Source: Kingdonia uniflora (taxonomy: Eukaryota; Streptophyta; Magnoliopsida; Ranunculales; Circaeasteraceae). From it: a DNA stretch of 64,000 bases. The DNA lies in NCBI GenBank assembly GCA_014058105.1, contig JACGCM010001129.1, forward strand, positions 2,243,001 through 2,307,000. Reading direction: 5' to 3'. Position numbers and translations under genes: made by a program. Within the stretch, counting starts at the first letter, position 1. Every line of letters starts with the position of its first letter. Of this stretch, positions 10,701 to 21,545 are shown piece after piece. The notes under the pieces are model-generated. The model ran no database searches. It saw only the letters and a program-made list of their open reading frames with translations, and was not told the DNA's origin.

Positions 10701-11320
10701 CTGTTGTCGATATCGAGGTAGGCTAAAAAAGGCTTTTGCCAATCGTTATCTCCCCCTTTATCGCCCCTAGTGTTGATCGTGCATATAAAAATGCGATCAA
10801 TGATGGGGGTTAAAATGATTTCAATCTGGAGATATCGATCTTTTATACCCAAGACCCCGGCTAGATATGCCAAGGAATCGACGTGTCTATTTTCACCTTG
10901 ATTAAGATAATTGAGAGTTGCTTGTATTGCTCGACATAGTATATTTTCACCTCGACATAGTGTATCTACAACGAAGGCTGCGTATTCGATTATCTTTCCA
11001 TTCTTCTTGTATTGCTTGGAGTAATGGTGGATGATGAGTAGTGAATCTGTCTAAACTGAGAGTTCAGACACGTCGAGCTCAAGAGCGAGGTCGAGTCCAT
11101 GAAATAGAGCTTCATACTTGGTGACATTATTAGAGACCTCAAAATCCAAGCGAATTGATTTCTTAATTCTATCATTGGATGAGGTAATCAAAACAATTTC
11201 GATCCTTGACCCTGCGGGTCCTGCTGATCCATTTATAAGAAGTCTCCACCCCTTTACTATAATCCATTCAGCTCGCTCGTCAAATGGTTTGGGGGGTAGA
11301 TCTTCGAGAGTTTCTTCTGT
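10701..11320 (-). pseudogene. Second (archaeal-type) RNase H of element A
   Basis: GWRLLINGSAGPAGSRIEIVL followed by SNNVTKYEALFHGLDLALELDV is the start of the extra RNase H typical of the Tat lineage (motif WxLxVDGS...GSG; the Asp is Asn here). The end of the domain, with AYLAGVLG, runs into the integrase linker of the same long frame (10118-10873). Two frameshifts interrupt it between 10873 and 11051. Confidence 0.75.
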
Positions 11321-11767
11321 TAGGTCGGGGTCGTGCTCCTCCCACTCGGGATCCTCCACTAGAAAATCTAGAAGAAAATTGGTAACGGCCTGACCTTTTT
11401 CGGAATGACGTCGTTCGAACTTGATATCATGTTCTTCCAAACTGACTGACCACAATTGCACTCTCCTTGATTTTTTTTTCTTGGATAGAACTTCCCAAAG
11501 TGGGTAGTTCATCATAACTTTGACTGAATGAGCTTAGAAGTAGTGTTTGAGTTTTTATGAAGTGTAAACAAGAGTGAGAAGAACTTTCTCAATTTTTGAA
11601 TTCCTTATTTCTACTAGAGTGAGGGTTTTGCTGATGAAGTAGAATGGTTTCTCGATTTTCCCTTCAAGGCGAATAAGAACCGAGCTGAGGGAAGTATCTG
11701 TAACTGTGAGGTAGATAATCAGTTCCTCATCATCTACTAGGGTGCTCATTATGAGAGACCTTCCCAA
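11321..11767 (-). pseudogene. RNase H of element A
   Basis: The frames 11555-11767 and 11320-11515 hold the usual retroviral-type RNase H: DDEELIIYLTVTDTSLSSVL, EKPFYFISKTLT, then PLWEVL, WSVSLEEHDIKFERR and QAVTNFLLDF. One frameshift or stop separates the two parts. An acidic linker (EDPEWEEHDPDL) leads to the second RNase H. Confidence 0.75.
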
Positions 11768-12868
11768 ATAGGTTTTGAAATCCTAAAAAACTGCTTCACA
11801 TTCTGGTGTCCATGTGACCTCTGCATTTGGCCAAAATTTTCCTTGTTTGGTACAACTGCGGAGTAGTAATAATAGCCAATAAAAGCGGTCTGAAGATTTA
11901 GAAACGAAATAATTGATAGCGGCAATCTTGCCGGCAAGTTTCTGAGCGTCTTTTGTTGTTTTCAGAGAGGGCATGTTGAGGAGAGCCCAAACCTGATTTG
12001 GATCGGCCTCAATCCCCTTCTTGTTAATGAGGTGGCCTAGAATATACCTTGAATTGACACTTATCAGGGTTGAGATGCATTCTGTAAGATAGAAGGATGC
12101 TGAATATAGTGTTGTGATCTGAGATGTGATTGGCTGACTGTACACTTTTGAATAAGAGATCGTCGATGTAGACTTCAATGACTTTCCCTAGATATGTTTT
12201 GAACATAGTAGTCATCAACCGTTGGTATGTGGCACCCACATTTTTGAGTCCGTAAGGCATGACTTTGTAGCAATAAATACATATTTCAGTGATGAAAGTT
12301 GCCTTTTCTTGATCTTCTTCCAAAAGTAGAATTTGATTGTACCCCAAAGCAGCGTCCATCATAGATAGGAGGCCATGGCCTGCTGTGGAATCGTGGATCT
12401 GATGAATGTTGGGAAGAGGGAAACTATCATTTGGAGTATGTTTGTTCAGATAAATGAAATCTATACAAATATGAACTTTTTCGTTCTTCTTTGGGACAAC
12501 GACAATGTTGGATATCTAGTCAGGTTATTTAGCTTCTCGAATGAATTCTACTTTGATTAATTTCTAAATCTTGGTATTAACTTCATCTCGAAGATGAGGT
12601 GACTGTCGTCGCTATTTCTGTTTGACCGCCGTGGCATTGATGTTGATAGCTAATTTGTGACGTGTCTTGGTCAGATCGACCCCAGCCATTTCTTTGAAAG
12701 ACCACGCAAAAACATCTCGATTTAGTTACAAGAACTGAATAAGAGTATCCTTTTCATGCTGAACCAGCTTAGTACTAATAAAAGTACCTCTTCTAGATCC
12801 ATCAATATTGACATATTCTATGGGCTCCTTCGTGGAAGGTTGATTGTTAAGGTGACCTGCTTCCTATA
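11768..12868 (-). pseudogene. Reverse transcriptase of element A
   Basis: The palm motif VYIDDLL is intact inside the frame 12024-12362, preceded by MMDAALGYNQI, FITE, MPYGLKNVGATYQR and MFKTYLGKVIEVY. The thumb part (LNPDKCQF, GHLINKKGIEADPNQV, LAGKIAAINYFVSKSSDR) lies in another frame (11783-12178). The N-terminal third upstream of 12362 is broken by stops. The enzyme copied element RNA to DNA within the virus-like particle. Confidence 0.8.
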
Positions 12869-12872
12869 ATTG

Positions 12873-13301
12873 TTATACAGCAAATCTGTCAAAAGTATCT
12901 AGGATAGCAGAGATAGTATTTTCACATGCTCGAGAGAGGTTCTGACTACCTCTGATCTTGTAAATACCATTATCGTGCTTGAACCAGAGTGCTTGATGAT
13001 AGGTGGAAGCGATTGTTTCCATGTTGTGAATCCAACAGCGGCCCATAATCCTGAGATAATGAGATTTGGCGCTGATGACATAGAAAACGACGTCGATGGT
13101 GGATGGTCCTACGGTAGTAGGTAAGATGATCTTGCCTACTCGTTCTTCTCTGGACCCATTGAACCCACTGATATCGGTATCGCTCTGAATAACTTGTTCG
13201 GCCAAACACATTTGGTCGATAGTACTCTGAAAAAGAATCTCAATACCGCTTCCAGTATCGATCCTCATCGCGCGCATGAAAAACTTCTTCATTTTAAGCA
13301 T
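12873..13301 (-). pseudogene. Aspartic protease of element A
   Basis: The frame contains the active-site RIDTGSGIEILF, followed by ISGFNGSREERVGKIILP and a LGI-like flap/terminal block (YLRIMGRCWIHNME), the order seen in Ty3/gypsy proteases. It would cut the gag-pol precursor. The following residues lead to RT. The homologous region is still present in B (25100-25527) and is deleted from D. Confidence 0.8.
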
Positions 13302-13307
13302 TATTAC

Positions 13308-14003
13308 TCATGTATCATGATGTAGAAATTTGACATGGCTAGTATCGCAATCTTTGAAGGAAATCCCAAGACGGCAATTGCTCGACTCAGGAAGAAGCTT
13401 GGCCTTTTTGTCTTGCAGTGTGAGATCGCAGCATTCCGATAGTCTCCTGTATTTTGATTTGTTAGAATTGGCGATCTGATTGATTTTGATCATGTTGCTG
13501 TGGTGCATATGGTAAAGATGTTTCACCTCAGCTTGATCATTGACCTGAATAACTTCAAGCAACTTCTTATAGCTGCCATCTTTGTATGATTTCAGGTCGA
13601 CAATATATTCGAGCATCTGTCCATCTTTAAAAATGTATTCAAGCAACCTCTGTAAAGCATAAATATTGTCAGTAGAATGATGGTTTATCTTATGATGTAT
13701 ACAATGCGGTCGACTATCGATTGGTTCCAGTGGTTGAGAGACGCGGTAGAGTGTATCCTTCAAAAGTAGTAGAAAAATTATGGAGATTCGGACGTTCATC
13801 TTTGGGATGATAGGTATGTTTGACGGACGGCTTTTCCAAGGGTATCCAGTGTTGCCCTTGGAGCGCTTCTGATCTCCCTATTCCTCCTTTTGTTCATTGC
13901 TCTGATCTGTATATGGGCTCTTGGTAGAGAGGATAAATTTAGTTGATTTTTGTCTCTCAAATATCATCCTCTCCAAGTTAACGTAACTGTTGACCTTGGT
14001 GAT
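13308..14003 (-). pseudogene. Gag of element A, C-terminal half
   Basis: The frame 13308-13799 includes the zinc-knuckle region (CIHHKINHHSTDNIYALQRL), then FKDGQMLEYI and a Tyr/Lys-rich tail (SKYRRLSECCDL). The second Cys/His ligand set is partly mutated. Element B cuts gag at 14003/14004; the N-terminal half continues at 28017. Bases 13999-14003 (GTGAT) are the left target duplication of B. Confidence 0.75.
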
Positions 14004-14573
14004 TATAATGGCCAAATTTTATAAGCTCAAAATGATTAGGAATTAGCTATCATACCAATGAACCTGTAACAATACTCTAATAGAAAGTAAGAAATGGAAA
14101 CAAGTGTTTTTAGCGTGGAAAACCTCTGAACAGGTAAAAAACTACGGCCTCGCACGGAGGATTTATGTGAAAGTATCTTCATTGCTTGAGGCGGATATCT
14201 TTATTATAAGTGATCTCTAAATATAGAGATGCTTTTAATTTCATAAATAAAAAGTTTGTGTAATTTTTCTAGTCTCTGTCTCTTCTAGAACTTTTCCTTT
14301 ATATAGGCTTTTCCCACTGCTCTTTATCGTGGTGGAGCACGTTTTCCAAATAATATGGTTAGTGGTGGTTGACTGAATAACTGATGAGTTCGTGGGAGAT
14401 AGGTATCTTTGACTGGGTAATGTTTCTGGGTGTAGCCCGATCCACGTTCTTGAGTAGTTTGTGGGATTGGTTGAAATGTTGACTGGAGTGCTAAAAATGC
14501 GTGAGCCTAAGATGGAGATAATTCGAGTTGGGTGAGCTCGACTTTGAACGAGATCGAGGGATAAGTCCCTACA
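14004..14573 (-). repeat. 3' LTR of element B (left copy)
   Basis: 570 bp, from TATAATGGCC (TG mutated to TA) to GTCCCTACA. It aligns with 27446-28016. A minus-strand TATA box shows as CCTTTATATAGG at 14296-14307. Confidence 0.9.
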
Positions 14574-14586
14574 ATCGCCCCCTCGT

Positions 14587-14612
14587 AACCAAAGTCACGA
14601 GTGGCTTTGGTT
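14587..14612. promoter_or_regulatory. Hairpin next to the polypurine tract of element B
   Basis: AACCAAAG and CTTTGGTT surround the loop TCACGAGTGG, identical to element A. The polypurine tract (ACGAGGGGGCGAT on the minus strand) abuts the LTR at 14574. Confidence 0.6.
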
Positions 14613-14811
14613 GAGAAAGAATGTATTAAAAAGTTGAAATTCAAAACAGAGTAATGATGGCGTTTGACTGGTGGAAGTTACGAGGTATTGGGAAGTGATG
14701 GGTATTAAATGATAATATGGATGCGGTTATATGTGATGGTTGTGTTTGAATAGTCACGTCTGCAATAAATGATAATGCTTGGGAAAACGTACCTACATAA
14801 TAAATGTAGGG

Positions 14812-14823
14812 TTATATAAATAG
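14812..14823 (+). promoter_or_regulatory. TATA box 1 (antisense) of element B
   Basis: TTATATAAATAG, 84 bases upstream of the ORF1 ATG at 14896; identical to the boxes in A and D. Confidence 0.7.
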
Positions 14824-14895
14824 TACATGTAGCAAATCTTTGAAACAGTTCCTGCTTGCGTAACATTTTCTGAAACATGATCATTTTTTTTTAAA

Positions 14896-15363
14896 ATGGT
14901 GAAAACTTGGAGGATGGTTCTTGAAGAGTAGATTGCGTCTGAAATGCAGAGGTTGAACTTGAAATACTTCAGTGACCATTACTTGGAAATGTCGATAACC
15001 GCTTCTGTTCCTCCGACGTACCAAGGCTTGTCAGAAGAGGAAGCGGTTGAAGCTGAGGAAGATTTCTACTATAAGTGGAGGTTTCATGTCATCGTCTTGA
15101 TAGGCGAGGACTGGTGGGCCTGTCTCTGTACTCTTGCGGAAGACAGGGTTAGGTCTTCATATGCAGGGATAGGTGTATCTGCGGGGAAGATATGTTAATT
15201 TCTTGTGTCACCATGGATTCCCATGTTTGGCCCTTTTCATCTCTACCAACTCTTCGGAGTTGGTGGTTTCAGAGGAGGAGGTGATGGTAGTGGTGGAAGG
15301 AGACAACCAGTGAGAGTCTACTTCTTCATTTCCATTACGTTGTGGCGATCAGAAAATTCTTAG
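14896..15363 (+). pseudogene. Antisense ORF1 of element B (small conserved protein)
   Basis: 156 codons from ATG at 14896 to TAG at 15361-15363, with only two internal stops (TAG at codon 11, TAA at 15196-15198). The start is chosen because the reading frame before the internal Met at 14944 is also conserved in D. Blocks shared with A and D: LKYFSDHYLEM, VPPTYQG, FYYKWRFHVIVLIGED with a following Trp-Ala-Cys, and a glycine/arginine-rich tail (FRGGGDGSGGRRQ) followed by a hydrophobic VYFFISIT end. Family unknown. Confidence 0.55.
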
Positions 15364-16103
15364 TTTGAGAATTTGTTTCCAGCACTGAGTCTACTGCTTG
15401 CGTAGTTTCCATTTGAAGTTCAACTAGACTTTAACCAAAGTCATGCGAGAGAAGCTCTGTGTTGGTTCCAATGTGTGCTTTGCATCTGGGTGAAAGATCA
15501 CTGAAGCAAGAAGAATTGGAAGACATGATGCCTCGGCGTGCCTGAATGACCTGTGACTTTCAATAAACAAGGAAAACTTGTTATCTTTAAATTACCTAGA
15601 GTTTGGTGTAGAGCGGATAACATTCTATTGTATTCCTGAGGTCGATGTATTGAAAAAATTGTTATCTATAAATCGTATGTAATGTTTTCGATATGAATAA
15701 AAGTTGTTATTCAATAAGCTGTATATAAATACAAAAAAATAGAATCGAACTGAATTGTGTTGGGTATTGTGATGAATAATAGGTTATAAGTAATGAAACA
15801 ATGTTGTAGTGACATTCGAACTAAGATAAATACGTGCGGATAATGACATTGTGATGTAAGAAATGATATTGTAATGCTTTTAACAGGTGAGGGAGAAAAA
15901 TTATAGGGAATATAATCGTGGAAATTCAAGCTGCTATAGGTCGATAGAGGTACAACTCGAGGTAGCGTAAGGTCAAGTTTGGTAACTAATGTATGCATCG
16001 ATGAGGGGATAAATTCAAATAATTTATTCTAAGATTCTGGGTTTTTCTGCTACGAGATATATGGTAAAAAAGTACGTTTTTGAGGGGAAAGTGTGTGAGA
16101 AAC
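15364..16103. other. Spacer between ORF1 and ORF2 of element B
   Basis: AT-rich, aligned with 2895-3591 of A by short islands (for example AACTTGTTATCTTTAAATTACCTAG). I see no gene here. Confidence 0.4.
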
Positions 16104-16115
16104 GTATAAATATGG
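16104..16115 (+). promoter_or_regulatory. TATA box 2 (antisense) of element B
   Basis: GTATAAATATGG, 48 bases before the ORF2 ATG at 16152. Confidence 0.6.
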
Positions 16116-16151
16116 GTATGATGATCTGTAAAAAATGGGGGATGGATTAAG

Positions 16152-16445
16152 ATGGTACGAACTTGATCTCAGAGGATTCGTCATCCCGCGAAAGGACGAT
16201 TGGCTATAAAAAATTTTAAAGTGCGGGAGAGGATCTTTGGTTTGTTTGGTTACGATACTGAGCTACCGGTGAGGGAATGTCAGCTCGATGGTTTAGACGT
16301 AGGGAGTAGAGAACTAGAGTATGCTCGTTATTTTTATGAGGTGTACTTTCATGAATTGGTTAGGGATGCAGTTGAATGAGTGAGGTTGGTGGGTTTGATT
16401 GCTGAAGTTGAGATCGAATTTGAAGAACTAAGGACCGACGAATAA
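16152..16445 (+). pseudogene. Antisense ORF2 of element B (small conserved protein)
   Basis: 98 codons with two internal stops, one at codon 5 where A has CGA and B and D have TGA, a CpG-type change. Conserved core: SQRIRH, GRLAIK, RERIFGLFGYD, ELPVREC, GLDVGSRELEYA, then YFYEVYFHELV which A has lost. Family unknown. A 52-bp imperfect tandem duplication (16401-16452 and 16453-16505) overlaps its end. Confidence 0.5.
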
Positions 16446-16505
16446 TGTGATTGTTGGAGTTGATATCGAATTCAAGGAACTGAGGATCGGCGAATAATGT
16501 GACGG
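16401..16505 (+). repeat. 52-bp tandem duplication at the end of ORF2, element B
   Basis: The copies share TTGAKATCGAATT, GAACT and CGAATAATGTGA at a spacing of 52 bases and have diverged from each other. The duplication is absent from A and D. Confidence 0.6.
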
Positions 16506-16693
16506 GATGATATCGTTCAGTTTACTAAGGCTGCGATAGATGTTGTATAAAGTATTGTTCATGAATAATATAATTGTTTTGAATGTAACAGAAAAAATAT
16601 AAGTCAATCGGATCCTCTATAGGTGTGAATCTATTTTAAGACTGTTTTAGCAAATAATTTGAATAATTTTGAAAATTTGCACTATTTAGAAAA

Positions 16694-16716
16694 TGACGTC
16701 AATTCTATAAATATGA
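16694..16716 (+). promoter_or_regulatory. TGACGTCA motif plus TATA box 3, element B
   Basis: A perfect TGACGTCA palindrome at 16694-16701 stands three bases before TCTATAAATATG at 16705-16716, 113 bases upstream of the aORF ATG at 16818. This is the best preserved of the three homologous boxes. Confidence 0.6.
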
Positions 16717-16817
16717 TAAACAAGGATAGAGAAACAAAAATATGAAAATGTAGATGCTTCTCGTTTTGTTTTGCATGTAAGGAAGCAGGAACCTAACATC
16801 GTACAGAGTGAGTCATC

Positions 16818-17082
16818 ATGAGTGTGGAAAGGTTAGGAAAAGATATGGAAATTGGGGGGAAAATATGTTAAAAAATGTGGTGAGTTGTAATGATGGAAAG
16901 GTAGTTTTATTGAAAAGGTACAAGGCGTCTAACATGAAGAGTGAAAAGGACGCCTTAGTTCCAGAATCGTGGACGGTTCGTGCGAGGCTCAATAAATGTA
17001 ACTACTGAAGGTTAGTAGAGATGTATGCAATATATGTTGACGTATATATGTTAAATATCTATGATATATTTAAACGATCTAA

Positions 17083-17127
<45 letters not shown>

Positions 17128-20100
17128 AAAGAATGGTGAAAACCTTAACCTGTATGTAGGTCGAGCGTGAGAGGCATTTGTGTAGAGTTGACAACTTGCT
17201 TGTAGAAATCATTGTTGTGATAGGTAGTTTGTCTGTTAATGAGGTATCGACCTCTGGTCGGACGAATAATTTTGAGAGTAAGGTGGAAGTAGGATTGGAA
17301 CAATTCTCGGGTTTCCGTGCTCAATTTATATCTTATCCTGCTTGTCCTAATTCCTTTAGAGAGTTTTGTAAAGCTAAGGCGGCTGTAGAAGTGAAGTGGG
17401 GCAATTGTGTAGAATATTCCGGTTGGCAGTTTAAGGGTTGTACGGTAGTGGAGGGGGAAGAGTACTTTTATCTGATGGCAGATCTGGAAGTGGAAAAATG
17501 AGATAGGGGTATAGATGGATCAATCTCGTTAGAATATTTCGATGGGGATGTCCGGAGTGACCTTGCAGAGGGTTTTTTGTGTTACCTATCTCAATTACAG
17601 TATGGGTTAAGCCTTCCCCTCACCAATTTGGCGAAGGGGATTATGAATATAATTGGGGCATGTCCTGTTCAATTGAATGGGAATACGTGGGAGGTAATAA
17701 CCGTGTGTGATCATTTGAATGAAAAATATGAAAAGGAGGGAAAAGTGAGGAGGATAATCTCTAAAGACATTTTATAATTTTATGGGGTGAAGAATTATAA
17801 GGCCATTGGGGGGTTATACTTCTGTGCGAGCGGAACACTGCGTCACTTCTTTGATCTGAATTCAGCAGGTCGAACCAAGAATAAAAATGTCATATGGGTA
17901 AAGGGTAATTGCCTTCAAAGAGATGACGAAGAACCTTTGGACCTTCAGTTTAGAACTGTAAAACAAAGTAAGTATAGACATAGATAGAATTATTGTTATG
18001 TTGCGCTGATAACTGTAGTTGATAATAAAAGATGTTATTCATTACAGGTGTGAAGTCTAAAGTGGAGAAGAAAGAATCTCTGTTGGACAAAGTTGCGGAG
18101 GAGGAGACTGAGCTCGAATTTGTGTTATAGGGACTCAGCCTGAGCAAAAAGAAGAGGGTTGATAGCATGTCGAAAAAGGTTTGAAAAGCTCAGTCGACCA
18201 GGTCGATGGCGGGTGTTGATGATGGGAAAAGGCAAGTAAGTGGTGAGGAGGCTCGAACCAATCTGTCCAAGACTCCTGGAACAGGCAGTTCAGCTTAGCC
18301 AATTCTTGTAACGTTGAGCAAAATAGTTCTAAAATATCCGAAGAAACGGATGTTAAAGTCTTTGCCGGCCTCTGGTACTACTGGAAGTGGTGAGGCCGCA
18401 AAAAAGAGAATATGAAGAGAGTCGAACCCTCGGGGGAGTTAGGGGAGAAGGTCGCTGAGGGGCGATCTACTGCGGTGGATGACCTCAAAGAGGTCGAGGA
18501 ATGGCCGAGATTGGTGGTTCCCTACAGAGAGGAAGACACGAGTAGGATGGTAAGTTTATAATATCGGAAAGAACTGCTTAATACGTTTCTAGCTAATTGC
18601 TGAGATCGATTTAATTTTTGCAGGTTGCTCGTCTTGTTAAGGGGATCTGGCTCGGTATTGAGGAAGAAAAAACTGAGCTGAAGAAGGCAAAGATCAACCT
18701 GGAAAAGGAATTAGCTCAATCTAGGACTGATGCTCTGAAGGAAGTTAGGCAGTTGAAGGCTTCTTATGCCATGGCGATTGGTCAGCTATAGGTAGAGACA
18801 AAGGCCAATCTAGATGAGATGGTTGAGGAGCATGACAGACTGGGGTGTTATTTAATTCTAAAGGGCTATTCTGAGGAAGAGGTGGATGCCATTAAGACGG
18901 ACACCTACGTTGTGGAAGAAGCGGAAGCGGTGGGGATCGTGGTTGGTCTGGATGGTATCTCCCGTCAGGCGGTACTTAACAGCCAAGGAGATGGCGTCGA
19001 AATCCCAGAGGGTAATAGTGAGAAGGTAGGGTAGAAGCGTGTGTTTGTATAAATATTTGTAAGTTGTTGAATTGTGTGTGGGGAAGAAACTTCTATAGTT
19101 TGACTTTGTTTTATAAAACTCTTGTAGCCACTTAGAGAAATAAGCCTCAGAATAAAAGATCTAGAGTTTGGACTTTCCAGGGAAAGAAAGACCTCTAAAG
19201 CCTTGCTGCCTCCACAAACGGAGCTGCAGGTTAGATCGGAATAGGTCTTTCGACTTGTATGTTATACCAACGTTAAGTTATCAAGTAAATAGGATTTAGA
19301 TGCATGGTAAAAATCCAATGTTATTAATATAAAGTCGTATATCGAAAGCATATACCTTGTACGCTGTAAGAAACCTCATAAAGTATTTATCTGAGAATGC
19401 GCTCCAAACTTTTAGTCTAAAAGTATTTGGACACCGCCGATGTTTAGAAATCATATAGATTCTTTAGGAATGTAGTATGTAGATATTCAAATGTTTTCAT
19501 GAATCGAACTGTACTAAACACAGTTATAATCTCCAGGTCGAATTATAGTCATCTCGCTCTCGTGAGGACGACGTACTCAAGTATAATCGGGAATTTGTAG
19601 AGCAGTTCGATAGGATGAAGGAGGCGAACGAGAATAGAGAAGATCAATACGTAAAGGCGCATTTTAAACTTGTGGAGGTGACTCTTTAGGTCGAAGAGAA
19701 AGATGCTGAAATAGGTAAGGGATTAAAAGAGCTAGTGAAGATAGCAGTATGCACCGAGAAGCTTCAAAGTCGGATCGACGCGTTGATTGTGAAGGGTAAG
19801 CTGGCCGACACGGCTCAATACCGTATTTAGGCGTTGGAAAGATCGGAAGAACGGTTTTGATCTGATCTTCAAAACTGTAGGAAAGAGCTAGAGCAAATGA
19901 GACAAGAATTGGTTGAAAAGACAATGAGCTGAGGGTAGCTCGAGAAAATCTATCGGCTTCGAAAGCCACAGCTGAACATTTGCAAATAGCCCTACCCGCC
20001 AAGGATATGGAATTCCAGGAAATACAACGAAGGTGTAATGATTTAATTGTGAGGGTTGCATGATTTAAGGCCGAACTGGCGTAGGCCATTGCGCGTGCCA

Positions 20101-20877
20101 AAAAAGCCGAGGCTAGAACTGAGGTTAAGGCTCCTTTTGTTCAAGGGGATGTAGTTAGTTTTTCAGTTTAAATTAAAGAGCTAGAGAGTGATGTATCTCG
20201 TATTCAGGGGCATGTTCAGAAAGGAAATGCGAACTTGAGGGAATGTCAGTAGAAGTTGGATACTGCTCTTATCAGGGAAAAAGTTCTAGAAGGGGAAATC
20301 AAAGCAAATGAATCGATGATGAAGAGGAAAGAAGAATTATTGAAAGATGTTCCGGCTAGGGAAGAGTTGAACGCAGAAATTCAGAGACTTCGTGCCCGGG
20401 TAGTAAACTTAAAAGCCATGAACCTCGGTGAATCAGCTAAGTATATAAAAAAAGTGGGAAGAAAATGTAATCTATCATACTAAGGTTCATGCGGAAATGA
20501 CTGAATAGAAGAATGAGTATGTTAAGTTAGAGTCATGCCCCGAGAAGGTGAGAGAAAAATTTGCAATAATGGTCTTACCTGATACGTCATGCTTTGACCT
20601 GTTAAAGGCGATTGTTACATATTTTCTAGAGGAAATAAAAAAACTTGAGTAAGAACGAGATACCCTGTTCAAAATACAATCAGATAAGGGATGCATTTGT
20701 GGAGCTAAGATAGACCGAGGGAATTGTTTGGGCGTCATGGAGACCCAACAGAGCCCCCGAACTGCTGAACTGATAGAATCAGGTAGAGCTGCTGTGATTC
20801 GCGATCTAAACGTTCGACCTCTTAATGTAGGGGGAAGTACTGCTGATACTCCATCAGTAGAAAAGAAGCCCTTGTAA
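16818..20877 (+). pseudogene. Antisense aORF of element B: six-exon gypsy-type-transposon/coiled-coil gene
   Basis: Exons 16818-17010, 17160-17967, 18048-18549, 18624-19025, 19128-19229 and 19537-20877. Every intron keeps GT...AG here, which makes B the best guide to the structure. Exon 1 has lost about 250 bases compared with A and D and carries a frameshift. Exon 2 is one frame from 17178 to 17967 apart from two stops (17499 and 17775). It contains SYPACPNSFREFCKAKAAV, LSLPLTNLAKGIMNIIGAC, NTWEVITVCDHLNEK and a NYKAIGGLYF...FFDLNSAGR block, the Transposase_28-like region. Exon 5 is exactly 102 bases, as in A and D. The last exon is coiled coil ending in a Cys-containing segment (KGCICGAKIDRGNC). 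Function unknown. Confidence 0.68.
17088..17124. repeat. (AT)n microsatellite in intron 1 of the element B aORF
   Basis: About 18 uninterrupted AT dinucleotides. The homologous introns of A and D contain only scattered ATAT, so the run expanded after the copies separated. Confidence 0.9.
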
Positions 20878-20911
20878 TATGAATTTAGCTTAAAAATAAA
20901 TATTATATGTC

Positions 20912-21545
20912 GCAGACACATTGAAATAGATGAAAGTTAGTATGAACTTTGCCTTATCTTGTGTCTGGTAGGGCCTTTGATACAAAAAAAAAAATACATT
21001 CGTTTCAATCGCAGAAATGTGTTGAGTTAAACCAAGTTGAAACTTGATTTTAACTATAGAAATGTCGCAGACATATTGAAAGAGATGAAAGCTAGTATGA
21101 CATTTGCCTTATCTTATGCCTGGTAGAGTCTTTGACGTGAAACAAGTTTCTACACTTGCTACAATCGCTGAGATTTAGTAGAGTCTGCCAAACCAAGTGA
21201 TATCCTTGATCCAGCCGTTATAAATGACATAAACAAGTTAAAAAAGATGAAGACAAGTATTACCTTTGCCTTATCTCTTGTTTGGTAGAGTCTTTGATAT
21301 GAAACAAGTTTCTACACTTTCTACAATCGCAGAGATTTAGTAGAGTAAGCCAAACCAAGTGATATCCTTGATCCAGCCGTTATAAATGACCCAAACAAGT
21401 TAAAAAAATGAAGACTAGTATTACCTTTGCCTTATCTCTAGTTTGGTAGTCTTTGATAGGAAATAAGTTTCTACACTTGCTACAATCATAGAGATGTTGT
21501 AAAAGAAGCCAAATCAAGTGATATCCTTGATCTAAATTGGATAAG
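20912..21545. repeat. Tandem array of ~160-bp units, element B
   Basis: Unit boundaries at about 20912, 21067, 21221 and 21383 (periods about 155-162). The third and fourth units share TAAATGACNNAAACAAGTTAAA and are closer to each other than to the first two, pointing to a local re-duplication. Same place as in A and D, between the aORF stop and the end of pol. Confidence 0.8.

Noticed and set aside
19664..20101. Minus-strand frames opposite aORF exons (19664-20101, 20487-20921, 43509-43751, 44523-44768)
   Set aside because: Mirrors of coiled-coil coding sequence; not conserved as frames between copies.
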